Source of the DNA: Bugula neritina
Taxonomy: Eukaryota; Bryozoa; Gymnolaemata; Cheilostomatida; Bugulidae
Length of the DNA: 64,000 bases
Reading direction: 5' to 3'
Assembly: GCA_964035545.1 (NCBI GenBank)
Contig: OZ037765.1
Coordinates: forward strand, 6,398,698 to 6,462,697
This document shows, piece by piece, positions 1 to 12,626 of the stretch (its first letter is position 1; every line of letters starts with the position of its first letter). The translations under genes and the position numbers were made by a program. The notes under the pieces are model-generated. The model searched no databases. It worked only from the letters and a program-made list of their open reading frames with translations, and had not been told where the DNA came from.

Positions 1-596
1 ATAAATTGATATCAACATGACATTTTCTATAACTAGGTTTAAATTCTAGTGTATTGGAGATTGAACACTATCAGTATCACTATGACAGTATGACTACCAT
101 CTATGATACTCTAACTCTAAGTCTTAGTCTAACTCTAGGCGATTAGTAATACTAATACTAATACTTATAGTATAAGTATTAGGCTTAGCATTTAAAATTT
201 CACTGTCAGTGTTGAATATCAATATTTGATAATTAATGGCTATACGTAGAACTATAAGTTATAAGTTTATAGCAGTATAACTATAAGTACTAGCCACGCC
301 TAGCCACTAGCTCTAAGTCTAGTCTAGGTCTAGTGGCTGTCGATAAAAATGGCAATATTTATATAATAATAGTTGATAAATAAAATATATCATCATTGTC
401 ATAATTTAAAGCAATAATTTAATATTAAACTAATTTAAAACTAATAATTACGATATGAATATTTTACTTATATTTATAGTATAACTGTTATACTTATAGT
501 GTGGTAAACACGTTTATATCTTAAACTATTTTAAATGTGGATTAAAACGTTCTCAAAATTTAATTGTCATTTTTATATTTGGTAGCATAAGGCAAG
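1..596. other. Upstream region of PRKCSH, low-complexity word repeats
   Basis: No coding region is seen. The stretch is built of recurring short words based on CTAAGT, CTAGTC and TATAAGTA. It contains small inverted repeats: AATACTTAT/ATAAGTATT near 162-182 and AGCCACTAG/CTAGTGGCT at 302-310 and 330-338. A 13-bp palindrome TATAACTGTTATA lies near 480-492, roughly 105 bp before the PRKCSH start codon. No clear TATA box position could be fixed. Confidence 0.5.
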
Positions 597-3500
597 ATGC
601 TCACTGCCAGAAGAATTATGGCATCTTTGCTGTTAGCATTCTGTGTGATTGTTTTGCCAGTCTTTGCATCTGAACCGATTCCTAGAGGAGTTAGCAGGGC
701 TAGTAAGTCAAGTATAGATCAATGCATATGCTTGGTTGTGCACTTTCATTTTCATTGTTTTTTAATTTTTATTTCTGATATCCAATATTGCTAAAACACG
801 CACTGCATTGAGTGCGACTTCCAATTTTGTAGAGGGTAGTTTTTACAAGGCAGGAGTACCTTTCAAATGTTTGGATGGTAGTCAAACCATTCCTTTTGAT
901 CAAATAAATGATGACTACTGCGACTGCGCTGATGGAAGTGACGAGCCAGGAACCTCAGCGTGCCGTAATGGCAGGTTTTACTGCGTGAACAAAGGCTACA
1001 AACCGGAAAGCATTCCATCCTCCAGAGTATCTGATGGTATTTGTGATTGCTGTGATGGATCAGATGAGTATGATCAGAAAGTCAAATGTGAAGTAAGCTC
1101 AGCTAACATACCTTTTGAAATTACTCTCCTGGCACTTAGCTTGTCCACTTGTTGTTTTGATGCAAATAGTGAAACACCATTTTTAATGTACAGCAAAGAT
1201 TTTTGCGAAATGGTGATACCTTGAATGTAACTGACCTTAAAAGTCACTTTTTAAAATGTATTCCATGATATCTACAGAGAGGTGAGTTATTCGATAATGT
1301 TTTTAGACATTTTTGTTTTTTTTTTTACATTCTAAAATATATTTTTATGGTGTACAATATATTATGTTGCTTGAAATCAGCAAGTCTCAAGATTGTAATG
1401 ATATAAATTGCTGCAAAAAACCTTGAGTTTTTACCTATTTTCAATGGTCTTGCAAAGCAATTGTGGTAGAAAATGCATTGTACATCATAGTACCAGTTGT
1501 AGCATCATAATGGATCTATGCTAATACAATACAGGCCACAGAATCTGTACTTCTTTTACTTATTTTCTGATTATTTTTCACTTTCTGTTAGAACACATGC
1601 ATAGAGCTGGGTAGAAGCATGAGAGAGGAAATGCTGGCCATGAAGAAACTAGTGGAGGAAGGCTACAGGATACGATCAGAGTATGCTTCTCAGGGTAAAA
1701 CGGCTAAACTGGAAAAACAAGAGCAGCTAGTAAGTTTGGGACCTAAGAGGGAGGTGCTAGGTCAAACCAAGGATGAACTGATGGTGAGATTTCACATTAT
1801 CTACAATCATTTATTATGCTAACTAAACATAATAGATATTAGCCTGTCGGTGTTTGGCGTGGACAAGATCAGTGCACACTATATATTTTACAGCTTAAGA
1901 AAGAAGCTGCCGAGCAGCCTGAGAAGGCAGCAAAGGAAGTGCATGAAGCCTGGTGGAAAGACCAGAAAGCTATAAAAGATGCAGAGAAAGAGAAAGCTAA
2001 AGCCGCCGAAGCTTTTGCTCAACTTGACACCAATCAGGATAATTTGTAAGTCTTGACACCAATAGATGCTGTATTTATTCTTCCGACTATTGTTGCCGTT
2101 GCTTTTTCATTTTAATGGCCGATTGCAGAGTGTCTATGGCGGAGATGCAGGCGAGAGCGGAGTTTGACACTAACGGAGACGGTACTGTATCCGAAGAGGA
2201 AGTCACTATTCTACTCACCGAGGCTGTAGACACCATGGACTTGGCTCAGTTTACTGATACTTACTGGGAGCTGATCAAGAAAGTATATAAGCCCCCAGTT
2301 GTAGAAGTACAGGAGCCCGCTCCACCCGCCCCTACCGATGCCGTACCCCCTCCTACTGAGGCTACTACAGGTGATGACGAGGACGATGACTCAGACTTTG
2401 AAGAGGTGAGTCCTTAATAGTATGACCTTGACCTTACTCTGCATATAACACAACGTAACGGTGTGAAATACTGCACTGAATGTGTATAGTCAAGGCGCAG
2501 ACTATGCTTGTATTCAGGATGATTTTGACGAGGGTGATGATGACGACAACGAGGAGGCTCCGCCCCCACCTACTCAAGATAACCTGATGCCAGCCTATCC
2601 GGAGGAAACTCAGAGACTGATGAGTGTAGCTGACGCTGCCAGAGAAGAGTATAACAAGGCAGAGAAGGAATATAATGATGTAGATAGAGAGATACAGTGA
2701 GTGTGCTTTTAAGAGTTTCATATTTCAAATACTGAGAATTTGCTGATACTTGAAGAAAGAACATTAAAAAATTCAGGAGCAAGACTGCCGTGTCGGCTAA
2801 AATATAAATCATTCATTCATCTTTACAGTATGTAAGGCTGTTCACTGTTCAATTTATAAATTATGCTCATCATAAAGCTGTGTGCCTGATTGCACTACTT
2901 CAGCTGTGGAATTTTGGGTAATTATTTCATAAGGAACATATATTTTACTTCAGAAAATTTACCAGAATTTTTCATGTTAATATGTTTGTTTGCAATACAT
3001 TACACAGGTCTTGTTAATTCATAGTTTTATAAGTCTCTTCTCACTGCAACCAAAATAGTATAACTCTCATTGTACTGGCAGTAATACTAGGGCTCGTCAG
3101 GGAGTTGTCACATCTATTGAATTTGTATTTCAGCATAAGTTGTCAAAAAGCATTTCCACTTGCTATTATTAATTATAAATAACAAATTTTTAGTTTCATT
3201 AACTCTGGGTTTCACTATGTTTGAAACATATTGGTCGTTAAAAGTTGCATGTGCCTCTACATTGAATGTAGTGACAACTCCAAAACAAAAAATTCAATAA
3301 AAGTAACCTATCTACACAATGGGGGATCACCAGAAGCGGCACAGCATTTTGGGTTACTGAGTGCAAAGTTTCGCAACCCTCCCCAACCACTGCACTCGGT
3401 GACCCGAAACTTTGTGCTGCCTCAATTGATCTCCTTACACGGTTCTGCTGCAGTTGCTGCCTTTTTCTTTAATTTAGTAGCTTTGAGTCGTTTTGTAACT

Positions 3501-5074
3501 CATTGCAATTGTTACAGGGATATTGAGAAATTCTTAGCTCAGGATCTAGGACCAGATGATGTGTTCTACCCTCTTAGAGATCAGTGCTACGAATACACAG
3601 ACAGGGAATATACGTATAAATTCTGCCCGTTTGAGAAAGCTACACAAAAGCCCAAGGATGGTGGCACTGAAACGAGTTTAGGGTATGTACTGCCTTTCTA
3701 ACAATATTCAGGAGGTTATGGAGTGATGGCTGAGTTTAGTGTTTAAAGTTACACCAGTGTTATATAAGATGATGGGCATAGCTTTAGATTTGATACTTTA
3801 TTAAACTGTATTCACTTATTTCTCCTTTTCCTCTTAGTTACAACTTTCTCCTGCATAATCTGCATACCAGAAGTTTACTTTCATTTTAATAACTCCTATT
3901 TCATTGTACAGAAATACAGATGGGGATTATTGTGAAATTTATGAGCTGCCCTCCCAAATTTTCCCACTTTTTAGAATATTATTTTGTTTTTTCCTTATAA
4001 AATATATTTCCAAGAGTAGTAACTCTTTTATCAAGAGTTGTTTCCTTTTTGTAATTATATGTTTAAGTTAGAGTTGTTATTCCCATTTGAAGGCAATCGG
4101 CCTGCGGCAAGTAATGGCATGAACATGATATTCTTATCTTTTCTTATTTGATTATCTCAGGTGGCCTTCACACGTTCATTGAGTAGAAAATAAAATAATA
4201 ATTATACCCAATAATTAGCTTTTGATGTGTGAGAAACCTCACATTACATAACATTCATTTTTCAGTTTCTATTGTGGCTATTTGTGGCTACAAAAACTCT
4301 ATTTTTATACAAAATAAAGCAGCTGACAGTTTTCACTGCCAATTGTTTGTCCTCATGAGAAATGATATTTTTGATAATCTTACTGAGAATTTTGATATTT
4401 CTGGAATGCATGCCCTGTAAGAGTTGTTAGTCTTGCAGCTATCTTCATCAAATTATAATGTACTCTTCTACTTCACTTGTTTATGAAACCTAAGATTTCA
4501 AAGCCATCCAATGAACTGGTGTTGCTTGTAGTACATTCACCAAGTGGGAAGCCAATGGTGATGATAACTACGGCTATATGAAGTTTGAGAAAGGTCTACA
4601 TTGCTGGAATGGACCAGATAGATCTGCATCAGTAAGTCCATGTTCTTGCACTTATCAAATTTTAATGCCATTGTTGAAAGACTTGCAGATGTTCAGATAT
4701 TTGTTTTGGCTTTCTTAATAACATTGTGAGTAAATTTAATTTTTGTTTTTAAATCAATAGCAAGCCTGTCTGTATGTTTCTCTCCATACTCTATGTTATT
4801 ATATTGCGATTATTGCCTGTGCAGTTGATACAATGATGAAATGTCACCTAGCATCACAGTGCATATTGTTGTTGGCACACCTTGCACTTATTCTTTGTCA
4901 TTGTGCTCGTAGGTAAAGTTCATGTGTGGCACTGAAAACAAGTTAGCCAATGGGGCTGAACCTAACAGGTGTGAATATACGTTTGAATTCACCACTCCAG
5001 CTGCCTGCCACTCTCTACCTGATGACAGTGAGTCAGAGCAGCTAGATGTGGAGCATGTTCATACTGAACTGTAG
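597..5074 (+). CDS. PRKCSH: Glucosidase II beta subunit (PRKCSH), complete, 9 exons
   Basis: This is the non-catalytic subunit of ER glucosidase II. It holds the alpha subunit in the ER and binds trimmed mannose arms during N-glycan glucose removal. Exons: 597-702, 833-1092, 1592-1783, 1894-2045, 2129-2405, 2518-2696, 3518-3682, 4532-4631, 4913-5074. They join in frame to 530 residues (human about 528). A hydrophobic signal peptide spans residues 1-25. Two LDLa-like cysteine modules follow from about residue 48 (motifs [11 protein letters not shown] and [10 protein letters not shown]), then a charged helical stretch and EF-hand loops (DTNQDN near 230, [12 protein letters not shown] at 250-261). 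Next comes an Asp/Glu and Pro-rich linker, then a C-terminal MRH lectin domain with the Gln (TQKP), Arg (GPDRS) and Glu-Tyr (RCEY) of the mannose site. The C terminus is HTEL, where relatives usually have HDEL. The acceptor at 831-832 was chosen over one at 811-812 because only it keeps phase. Identity is very secure; single boundaries are hand-called. Confidence 0.96.
3338..3421 (+). repeat. Imperfect inverted repeat (hairpin) in PRKCSH intron 6
   Basis: The arms 3338-3365 and 3391-3421 are reverse complements over nearly their full length around a 25-nt loop. Near the loop the pairing is GAGTGCA with TGCACTC. Differences between the arms are mostly G opposite T, so RNA read from the plus strand (the PRKCSH sense) pairs through G-U wobbles, while the antisense RNA would have A-C mismatches there. 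It may be a structured intronic RNA or the remains of a small foldback transposon. Confidence 0.6.
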
Positions 5075-5279
5075 GCTGTCCAGCTACAAGTTTCACTTCT
5101 ACTACTACTTCTGGCCTGTGCAATTGTGATTGAAAAGTCTGATAGCCAACTTCCATAAAACTATACTTCATAATTAATTCACAATAGTTGTTCTATACTT
5201 CCTGAATTTTGTATTCAATTCATAAACTATAAATTCTGATAGTTAATATTTTAAATAATATGTTTTTGTGTTAGTAGCT

Positions 5280-5285
5280 AATAAA
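5280..5285 (+). promoter_or_regulatory. Candidate poly(A) signal of PRKCSH
   Basis: AATAAA occurs about 205 bases after the PRKCSH stop codon, the first canonical hexamer downstream. A second AATAAA occurs near 5360 and could be used instead. Confidence 0.45.
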
Positions 5286-5299
5286 TTTAGAATACAAGT

Positions 5300-8200
5300 A
5301 ATTATACTATAGCTCTGTTTGATCTAACATTTACTTATTATAAAGTGTTTGAAAATTATGCAATAAATGCTGGCAGAATGTATATAGAAGTGCTTTACTA
5401 TTAACAGAAGTGTTTTTGGTCATAAAAATGATACACATGGCATATTATTTTCCGTGTGAAAAAGAGACTATGATTATGCACTGCCTTACTGTTTCTACTA
5501 GTTTATGTTACACTTAATCTCACAATTACTAGATTTAAAGGTTTCGTTACTGGCTTTTAATGATATACATGCCTATACGTAGAAATAGCATCTCCATATG
5601 AAATGTTGACATAAATGCTAAAGTCACTGCTGTAACAGAAGTAAATATAATACATTTCACATTAGCAATGGGTATTTGGTAATTGGCACCATCAAACCTC
5701 TCCATTCTATGGGCAATGCAAGATGTTTAAAGCTTATTGACAAACACACTGATCTGCGCTACTGGTGGGGGTATTAAATTTATCTTCAAGACTATCTATA
5801 ATAAAATACTGTGTAAATGTTTCACCTGTGCTTGACAGACTTTGCAGTTTGGCTTAATTCGACACAAGCTGTGTCTTTTAATACATGTGATATGTTGACT
5901 GTGTTAGCATCTTAATAGCTTATGGTAGCCTTAATACTTTTGCCAATGTGTTAATATACATATCCCTTGCATCCATATCCTTCACACTTGAGCAATGCTG
6001 CGTCTTCCTCTATAATATCGTTTGCTCAGTAAGGCTGGCCTTCTAAAATCTAGAGACACCTCCCATCTCTCCAACTATAAGTTCTACAGATTATAATTAA
6101 TACATATATACTTCTCAAGGAGTTTAAACCATCTTGTTGACTATCATATCTCTAAAATGACAATATGAAGCTGGGCAACAATCCCTTAGTCAAACTACAA
6201 CCTATTCATGACATACTTTTTATAAACATCAACTGTGTATGCCTATTGGTATCAACTGTCAAATTTGTATTTGCTGAATGTAGCGATCTAACCCCATTGA
6301 CGCCTAACCTATCATGAACAATCTCTTTTTAATTCCACAATCATTTCTATCATTATTACCATATTCCTTCAACTATAAGTACTTGAATTTTCACAGCCCA
6401 ATGCAAGAACAACCGCCAAACTGCTACTGCATATTTAAAAAGCATCAGGATTGTACCTGCTAATACATGTAGTTCCTTACACTATAGCAGTATGAAGGCA
6501 TATCATGGTACTCTGGCATTAAATAAGTTCTTTGTAGGTTGTGCAGTTTTTTACCAAACTATCACCAGGTTATGCTATAAACTGTTGCATAATATCATAT
6601 ATAGTAGTCACTAAGGATGGTGTAAAAAAATTCAAAGTAAAAGTTTTGGCTTTTGGTTAGGCATTACTGCCGTGCATTATTTGCACACATAGCAAGCTGC
6701 AATGACAATAGATAAAAACTTCATTTGTTTGCTAGAATATCTTATGTGAGAGCTTTAAATGTTATAATTTTAATTTAAAATAAATACAAGAGCAAACAAT
6801 TGCGGAGACAGCGTGACCAATCCTTTTGTTGAATTTTGATTTGGTTACATGCGACATGAAATCAATATTTGCTAAATTTTAAAGCAAATAACTTTCGCCA
6901 TATATTTATTGGTATTGCAACACTATTTCAATGCTATAGAACAGAAACTGAAAACTTTGCATACAACAGTGTTGTATTAAAAGATTAGTAATTGTCAAAA
7001 GTTGACTTGAATTAATATTTTGGTGTTTACATTACAACTACTCTGAATATTGTGGATTGTATCATTTCTTTCGCAACTGCTGGGCTTTTTATTCGGAAGT
7101 ATCATTGTTTAACATGATTAGTCAATTAGAGTGTTTCAAATATCTTTTAAATAAATTTTAGATATTTGATAAACTCGCAAATAGTTGGATACTGACTAGA
7201 TCGGAAATTGGACTTAGAGAATACATTTGCATCAACACAATGTTTTGCTCTGCAGTATATTTATATACATGCTCCAACCTTTGAATTATATATTAGGTGT
7301 TTGTTTCTGTGCTTGCCACATGTAACAGAGAGCTCTCCTCCAAACCTGCACGCAATTACAATGTTTTACAACACCTAAATTAGAGCAAACAATTGAATCT
7401 TGAACTGATTACAGAATGTTACAAAAAGGAATAAGCCACGTGATGATTAATTAATGCAGGCTGATGTGTTACGGTTTCAGTTAAGTTTGCTAAGGACAAT
7501 GATGGTCATGTAAATAGATGTTCAACTGGTGCAATATTCATTATTAGCAATATTTTTATTATGGTGTACAACAGTTCAACCACATGTGCAATATTCAGCA
7601 CTGATACAATGCACTAAATAATATCCAATTGCTCATGTGTTTACAGTGTGAGAAAATTATTACTATATTGAAAGATGCCTGTTGCAGGCAGAAGTGCGTG
7701 TCTGCACTTTATCCAATAAATTCGCAAATTGTTGCCTATCAAGTAAAGATTTTTATTTGTAGTAAAGTTGTTTTTATCTCGGAATTCTAACAAAGTATTC
7801 AAATCTATCTGCAATTTATTTGTCAATATTTCCACTATACCTAATGTTATTTTATAACTCCAACTTCTTAGTACAAACCTAAAGTTATGTATAATAGCTA
7901 CAATGTAATAAATCTAGTGCAGTAAAACAGTTACACATCTTCTTTGTAACTATTTACTGCTCATTTCATTCACAAATTAAAGAAAAATTAAACATTGTTT
8001 TCGCCACTTCAAAAACATGGTTGTAATTGGTTTAATAATTGTTGCATCAAAATGCTGTAGTGGTTTATTTATGCCCAACTATTATTAAATATTAAGCTCA
8101 ATGTCAACAAAAATACATTTGCATTTTTTGGCAATTTTTTATTCCTTTAAACATTATTACAACCTACAATTTAATAAAATAAAGATTGTAATAAATAAAT

Positions 8201-11200
8201 AAAACTGATGACAGCATATTTGGAGTTTGTGGGATATGCCAGTACACCAAGATCCTTCACAGGTAAGATTAAGGCTACTAAATAGTCCGAGATATTTCAT
8301 ATGAGAGAAAGCCTTGAGCATATCGACAGCAAAGGACTAACATTTCTTTCCAAAACTCAGAAACCGTCATCTTAAATGCAAATGAACGATCATCCCTTTA
8401 AATACTATTTACTACATTATTGATGGAAATATGTCTAGATTTTTTTCTTAGAATAACATTTTTGTCAAAGCATTTTACGTAATCACACTATTCAGGTGGT
8501 GTTACCCAACAGGGTAACTGTCATATAAAGTCAATTTGTCATTAGCATTTAATTGTTTTTCACATAACTGCAGTTAAATACATATAATATAATATCATAA
8601 TTATTGTTACTATTAATAAAATATTTATTATGAAAACAAACAAGCAATTGTTAGTTTCTCACATAAGGTTTTTTGTAAGTAATCTTCAATAGTATGTTTT
8701 TCTCCTGATTGTTTTATAATTGGTAAAAACAAATTTATTCTATTCTATAAAATAATTTAAGACTTTCTTTATACACTATTCAGTAGATTTGAGACTAGTA
8801 ATTAATTTTGACCCATTCACGGACCAGCTACGAACATTATTATGTGTTGACTTGCAGGATGTTTGTGCCATTATAAAGTGTACAACAACATGGTTTGATT
8901 TTCCATTGCTTTATAGTAACATAATATAATACTGTCATTACTGCACACTTTGCTACATTCTTGTTGCATGACTTACATCACAAATATTAAATAGATATTA
9001 ATTTTGTTGATTTAGTTACACAGGCAGGGTGAGGGTCAGCCTAGGCTAAAGGTATATCCTGTAGACTTGCCAACATACCTGATCAAAGTGCTTGTATGAT
9101 GAGACCTTTGTTGAAGTTTGTTCAAAAAAGTAGAAATACAGTGCATTGTGTGCACGCGTGGCATAAAATAAACACTTCCTGTTGTGTAATGATGCAATAT
9201 AATATAAAATATATTATAATCTTTTGTATTAAATTCAAAATTTATCATCTAACTTGAGAACAGTATACACTGAGAAAATTAATATAGTTTGTAAAATTGG
9301 GTAACAATTATACATATTTGGTATTCAGTTTGATATTTTAGTAGAAGTTAATTATAGTGTGGTTTCTCATAATGAGTTATAAAACAAGAAAAGTTCAGTA
9401 AATAAGTGTATAAAGTCCTTCCTTGATAGAATCAAGTTTTGATAATTTGTCACTCGTGTTAAAGATAAAGCGTATCATATATAATATGTGCACTACTGGA
9501 GTAGCTGTTTGTGTTAGCTTACTTTACAATTTGATACCAATAGTAGTAAAAACTGATATTCCTGTTTGAATCAGATAAAATTGTTTATTGTTTTTATTTT
9601 CACCAATATTAGGTCTGCAAGTGGTACTTGTAAGTGATAACTGATACAATTACACACACTAACACTACCAATAGTCAAGTCTGAGGTGAACTCACATGAA
9701 TGGCTAGTGTGTATCTGGCTTGCCATCGCTTGGCCTCAAGAGCTCTCCAACTCAGGCAGGTGTTAAATTCTTAAAAGAAAACTAAATAAATATATTAATT
9801 TACACAATATCTGATCCTTGAGGCCCACGTTTACACAACTAGGCGCCTGCCCCAGTGTTATTCGAAACAAAATTGATATTGTGACATTATTGCAATTGTG
9901 AGGGAAGAGTGAAAATTCAAATACTCACCATGGGACTAAATTGTAATTGAATGCTGGCAGACACAACGCTCAAGATGAAACATTACGGCCACTTCAGCCA
10001 GTGCTTAAACTCAAATTCTACAATTTTTCAAATACTTTTATATTGTGATTCTAGAGCCATTGTAATATAATATAAATCATAATTAGCCTTTGTTGTTATT
10101 TAATGAATTATCTGTTGGACAGTAGGAGAGGGAATATTGCTATTACATAACATTAAAAGCTCAATCCAATTCAAATTCTTCATTAATTTGTAATTTTGTT
10201 TTGAATATTTCTGAGTAACCCATATGCACGCAGTAAAGGTGAACTTTACACCTTTATAAGTTGAAATTTTACAGCTTGCATAAAAATTTAGTTGAATTTG
10301 CAATCAAAAGCCACAAACAAATAAGATGCCTTAGCTATGCTGTGCATGCAGTTTAAAAAAATATGCAAACTTGTTTTAATCAGTGCAGCGTAAAATACTT
10401 ACCTCGTTAATGGCAATTTACACTTTCCACAGTAGCAAAATAGCAGACGCCAGCAAGTTATGATTATCTTTGCAACTAATATATTCTCAGTAATTGGGTA
10501 GTAAAATCATTTTTCTGTTTTTTATTGCATATATTGAGCAAGATAAAATGAATTTATTGGCTTAATAGTGGAGGAGCTGGTCTTAGTTTGTTTACACCTG
10601 TGAAACAGACGTTCAATTTCAATAGCTATAGTTGCAAAGATACAGTTGTTCCTGTAAGGTTTCAGCTAATCAACACAATCTTTCCTCCCTCCCAACAAAA
10701 AGCCATTATAAGAAACTTCTTGCCAAGATTTCTTTGTGCACATTATTCTGTAGGCTGTATTTTATACTACTGGAAAGAGTGTGTCACAAATTCTTTTTCT
10801 TGTTAAAGAGAATTAATTCAGTATTAAATCTTTTGTTGTTATTGTCACTGTCATTTATGTGGTCTTACAAAATGTGTCAATTTGTTTATTAGTACAAAAA
10901 GTATTTTTCTCCCAAACAATTATTTATAGTTTGTAGGCCTTATTTATTGCACATCACCATACGATCATCTTCAGCTGTCATGCAGTAAATTACCGGCTAG
11001 TCTGCATTGTATCAAATGTAGAAAGTCTTTACGAATTAGCATTTTAAATTAAAAATAGTAACTCACCCAGACCAACTCACCACAAATAAATTACAAAAAA
11101 CTATAATGAAACTGATCCTCTTGACCAACGAAACATACCAACATTATAATTTATAGAATTTCGCTAGTTTTTACAGTCTGTGAAGTTATGTTTGTTGCAG

Positions 11201-12620
11201 TTGATTATTTTTTAAAAGATATGTTTTAATTTGACATGCACAATAAATATGTCATTTGTGACAAAAAATGTATGATTGGTATTTCACTTAATGAATAATT
11301 TGTATATTTTCTTAGACTTTATATCCTGAAAAACTTTATTGCAAAATAAATTTAGAAGCTTTTATAACTTATGCTTTATACTTCAATTATTATTATTACT
11401 GTATATGGAATGAATCATTGTGTTTAGTATGAACTATTGAAGCAGTGTTTAGATTATGTATTTAGAAATTTGTATACTGCCTACACAGACTGCATTATGA
11501 ATCAGTATATAATATTTAAAAGAGGGAATGCAAACTAACTGATAAAAACATTGCAAATACTGGGATTAGGGTCACAGCGCAGGGTACAGGTGTAGGTGAC
11601 ATATCTCTTATCTGAACTAGCTGCTTGTATCTTCTGTAATTGTTGATTCAACCCGTGTTACCCCTTAGAGAAGCATACCAAAACCTTCCAAAAAGTGTAG
11701 ATAAAGTGTATCAATCAAAATTATTGTTCTTGGTATGGTGGAAATCAGGCTAATCGCTGGTAGAGTCATGGCCGATTGTACTGAATGATCAGTGACACCT
11801 TTATCACAGAAGTTTGGTTTTGGAATTAGTTTGGTGCAGCGAGATGATTATGCTGTGCATGCAAGATGGCCTCCTATGCCAATAACCATCGATTTTAAGT
11901 TAATCATTGAAATGTCGATGTTAGCTCTTATAAAAGCTAAAAAATGTTATGCTAAGACTTTAGAACTAAACTTATAGTTGTAAATACTGCTTGAGATTTT
12001 AATACTGTATGAAAAAACTAAGAGTTACTACTACTAAAGTAAATAGGCGTATGTATGCATTGAATTATTTTTGGTGAATTGTTTAATTTTAACTTTTAAT
12101 GGAAAAGGATGTTTTTATAAAGCAAATTTGCAATGGGCTAATAGTGGTATGCAAATAATAGGTACCGCAAGCATTTTTCTTTGAATTCACCAACAATAAT
12201 GGGCAAAGGTAAGAAAAAAGTAGTATATGTTTCAATTCCTTTGCCAATATCAGCTTTTCATCGAATTATTTAGCTGATCAGTCATAAATTATTATATATA
12301 TTACATATATGTACTTTAGATTAAGTAACTTTGAAATTTTGCATCAGCTTTTACATACTTGCTGCAAATGAATCATTAAGATGATGATGAAATCAATTAT
12401 ATTTCTGTTAAGGTTAAAACTAAAGCACCAAAGATACAAAAATCATTTCTAGATCTGTACACATTTTTACAATAAAAATATATAATATATAACATCAGTT
12501 GGTAGTTTATAAAATATTGCATCACAGGTCAGTGAATAGTTGAAAATTAAAAATTCAAATAATTATTGCAACTCAGAGTCTGATATATAAAAAGAATAAT
12601 ATTTCAATTCGCAAGAGTTT
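5300..12620. other. Gene-poor spacer between PRKCSH and the Dmrt93B-like gene
   Basis: Only short AT-rich open frames without codon bias, recognisable domains or consistent splice context are visible. A perfect 7-bp hairpin (GTTACCC/GGGTAAC) lies at 8501-8518. The word GAGCAAACAATTG occurs twice, near 6790 and 7383. A short frame near 8209-8269 ends at a GTAAG donor-like site but has no visible partner exon. The right part must hold the 3' UTR of the minus-strand Dmrt gene; no AATAAA was found close to its stop. Confidence 0.5.
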
Positions 12621-12626
12621 ATAAGA

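Noticed and set aside
808-832. Earlier splice acceptor (AG at 811-812) for PRKCSH exon 2
   Set aside because: Joining it to the GTAAGT donor at 703 shifts the frame. The AG at 831-832 keeps phase and gives the expected spacing between the PRGVS and CLDG motifs.
3231-3701. 156-codon plus-strand frame
   Set aside because: Only the part from 3518 is PRKCSH coding sequence (exon 7). The upstream part is intron that happens to be open and contains the hairpin.
8209-8275. Short ATG frame followed by GTAAG, like a first exon
   Set aside because: Only about 18 codons, no partner exon with matching phase, and no recognisable signal peptide or domain.
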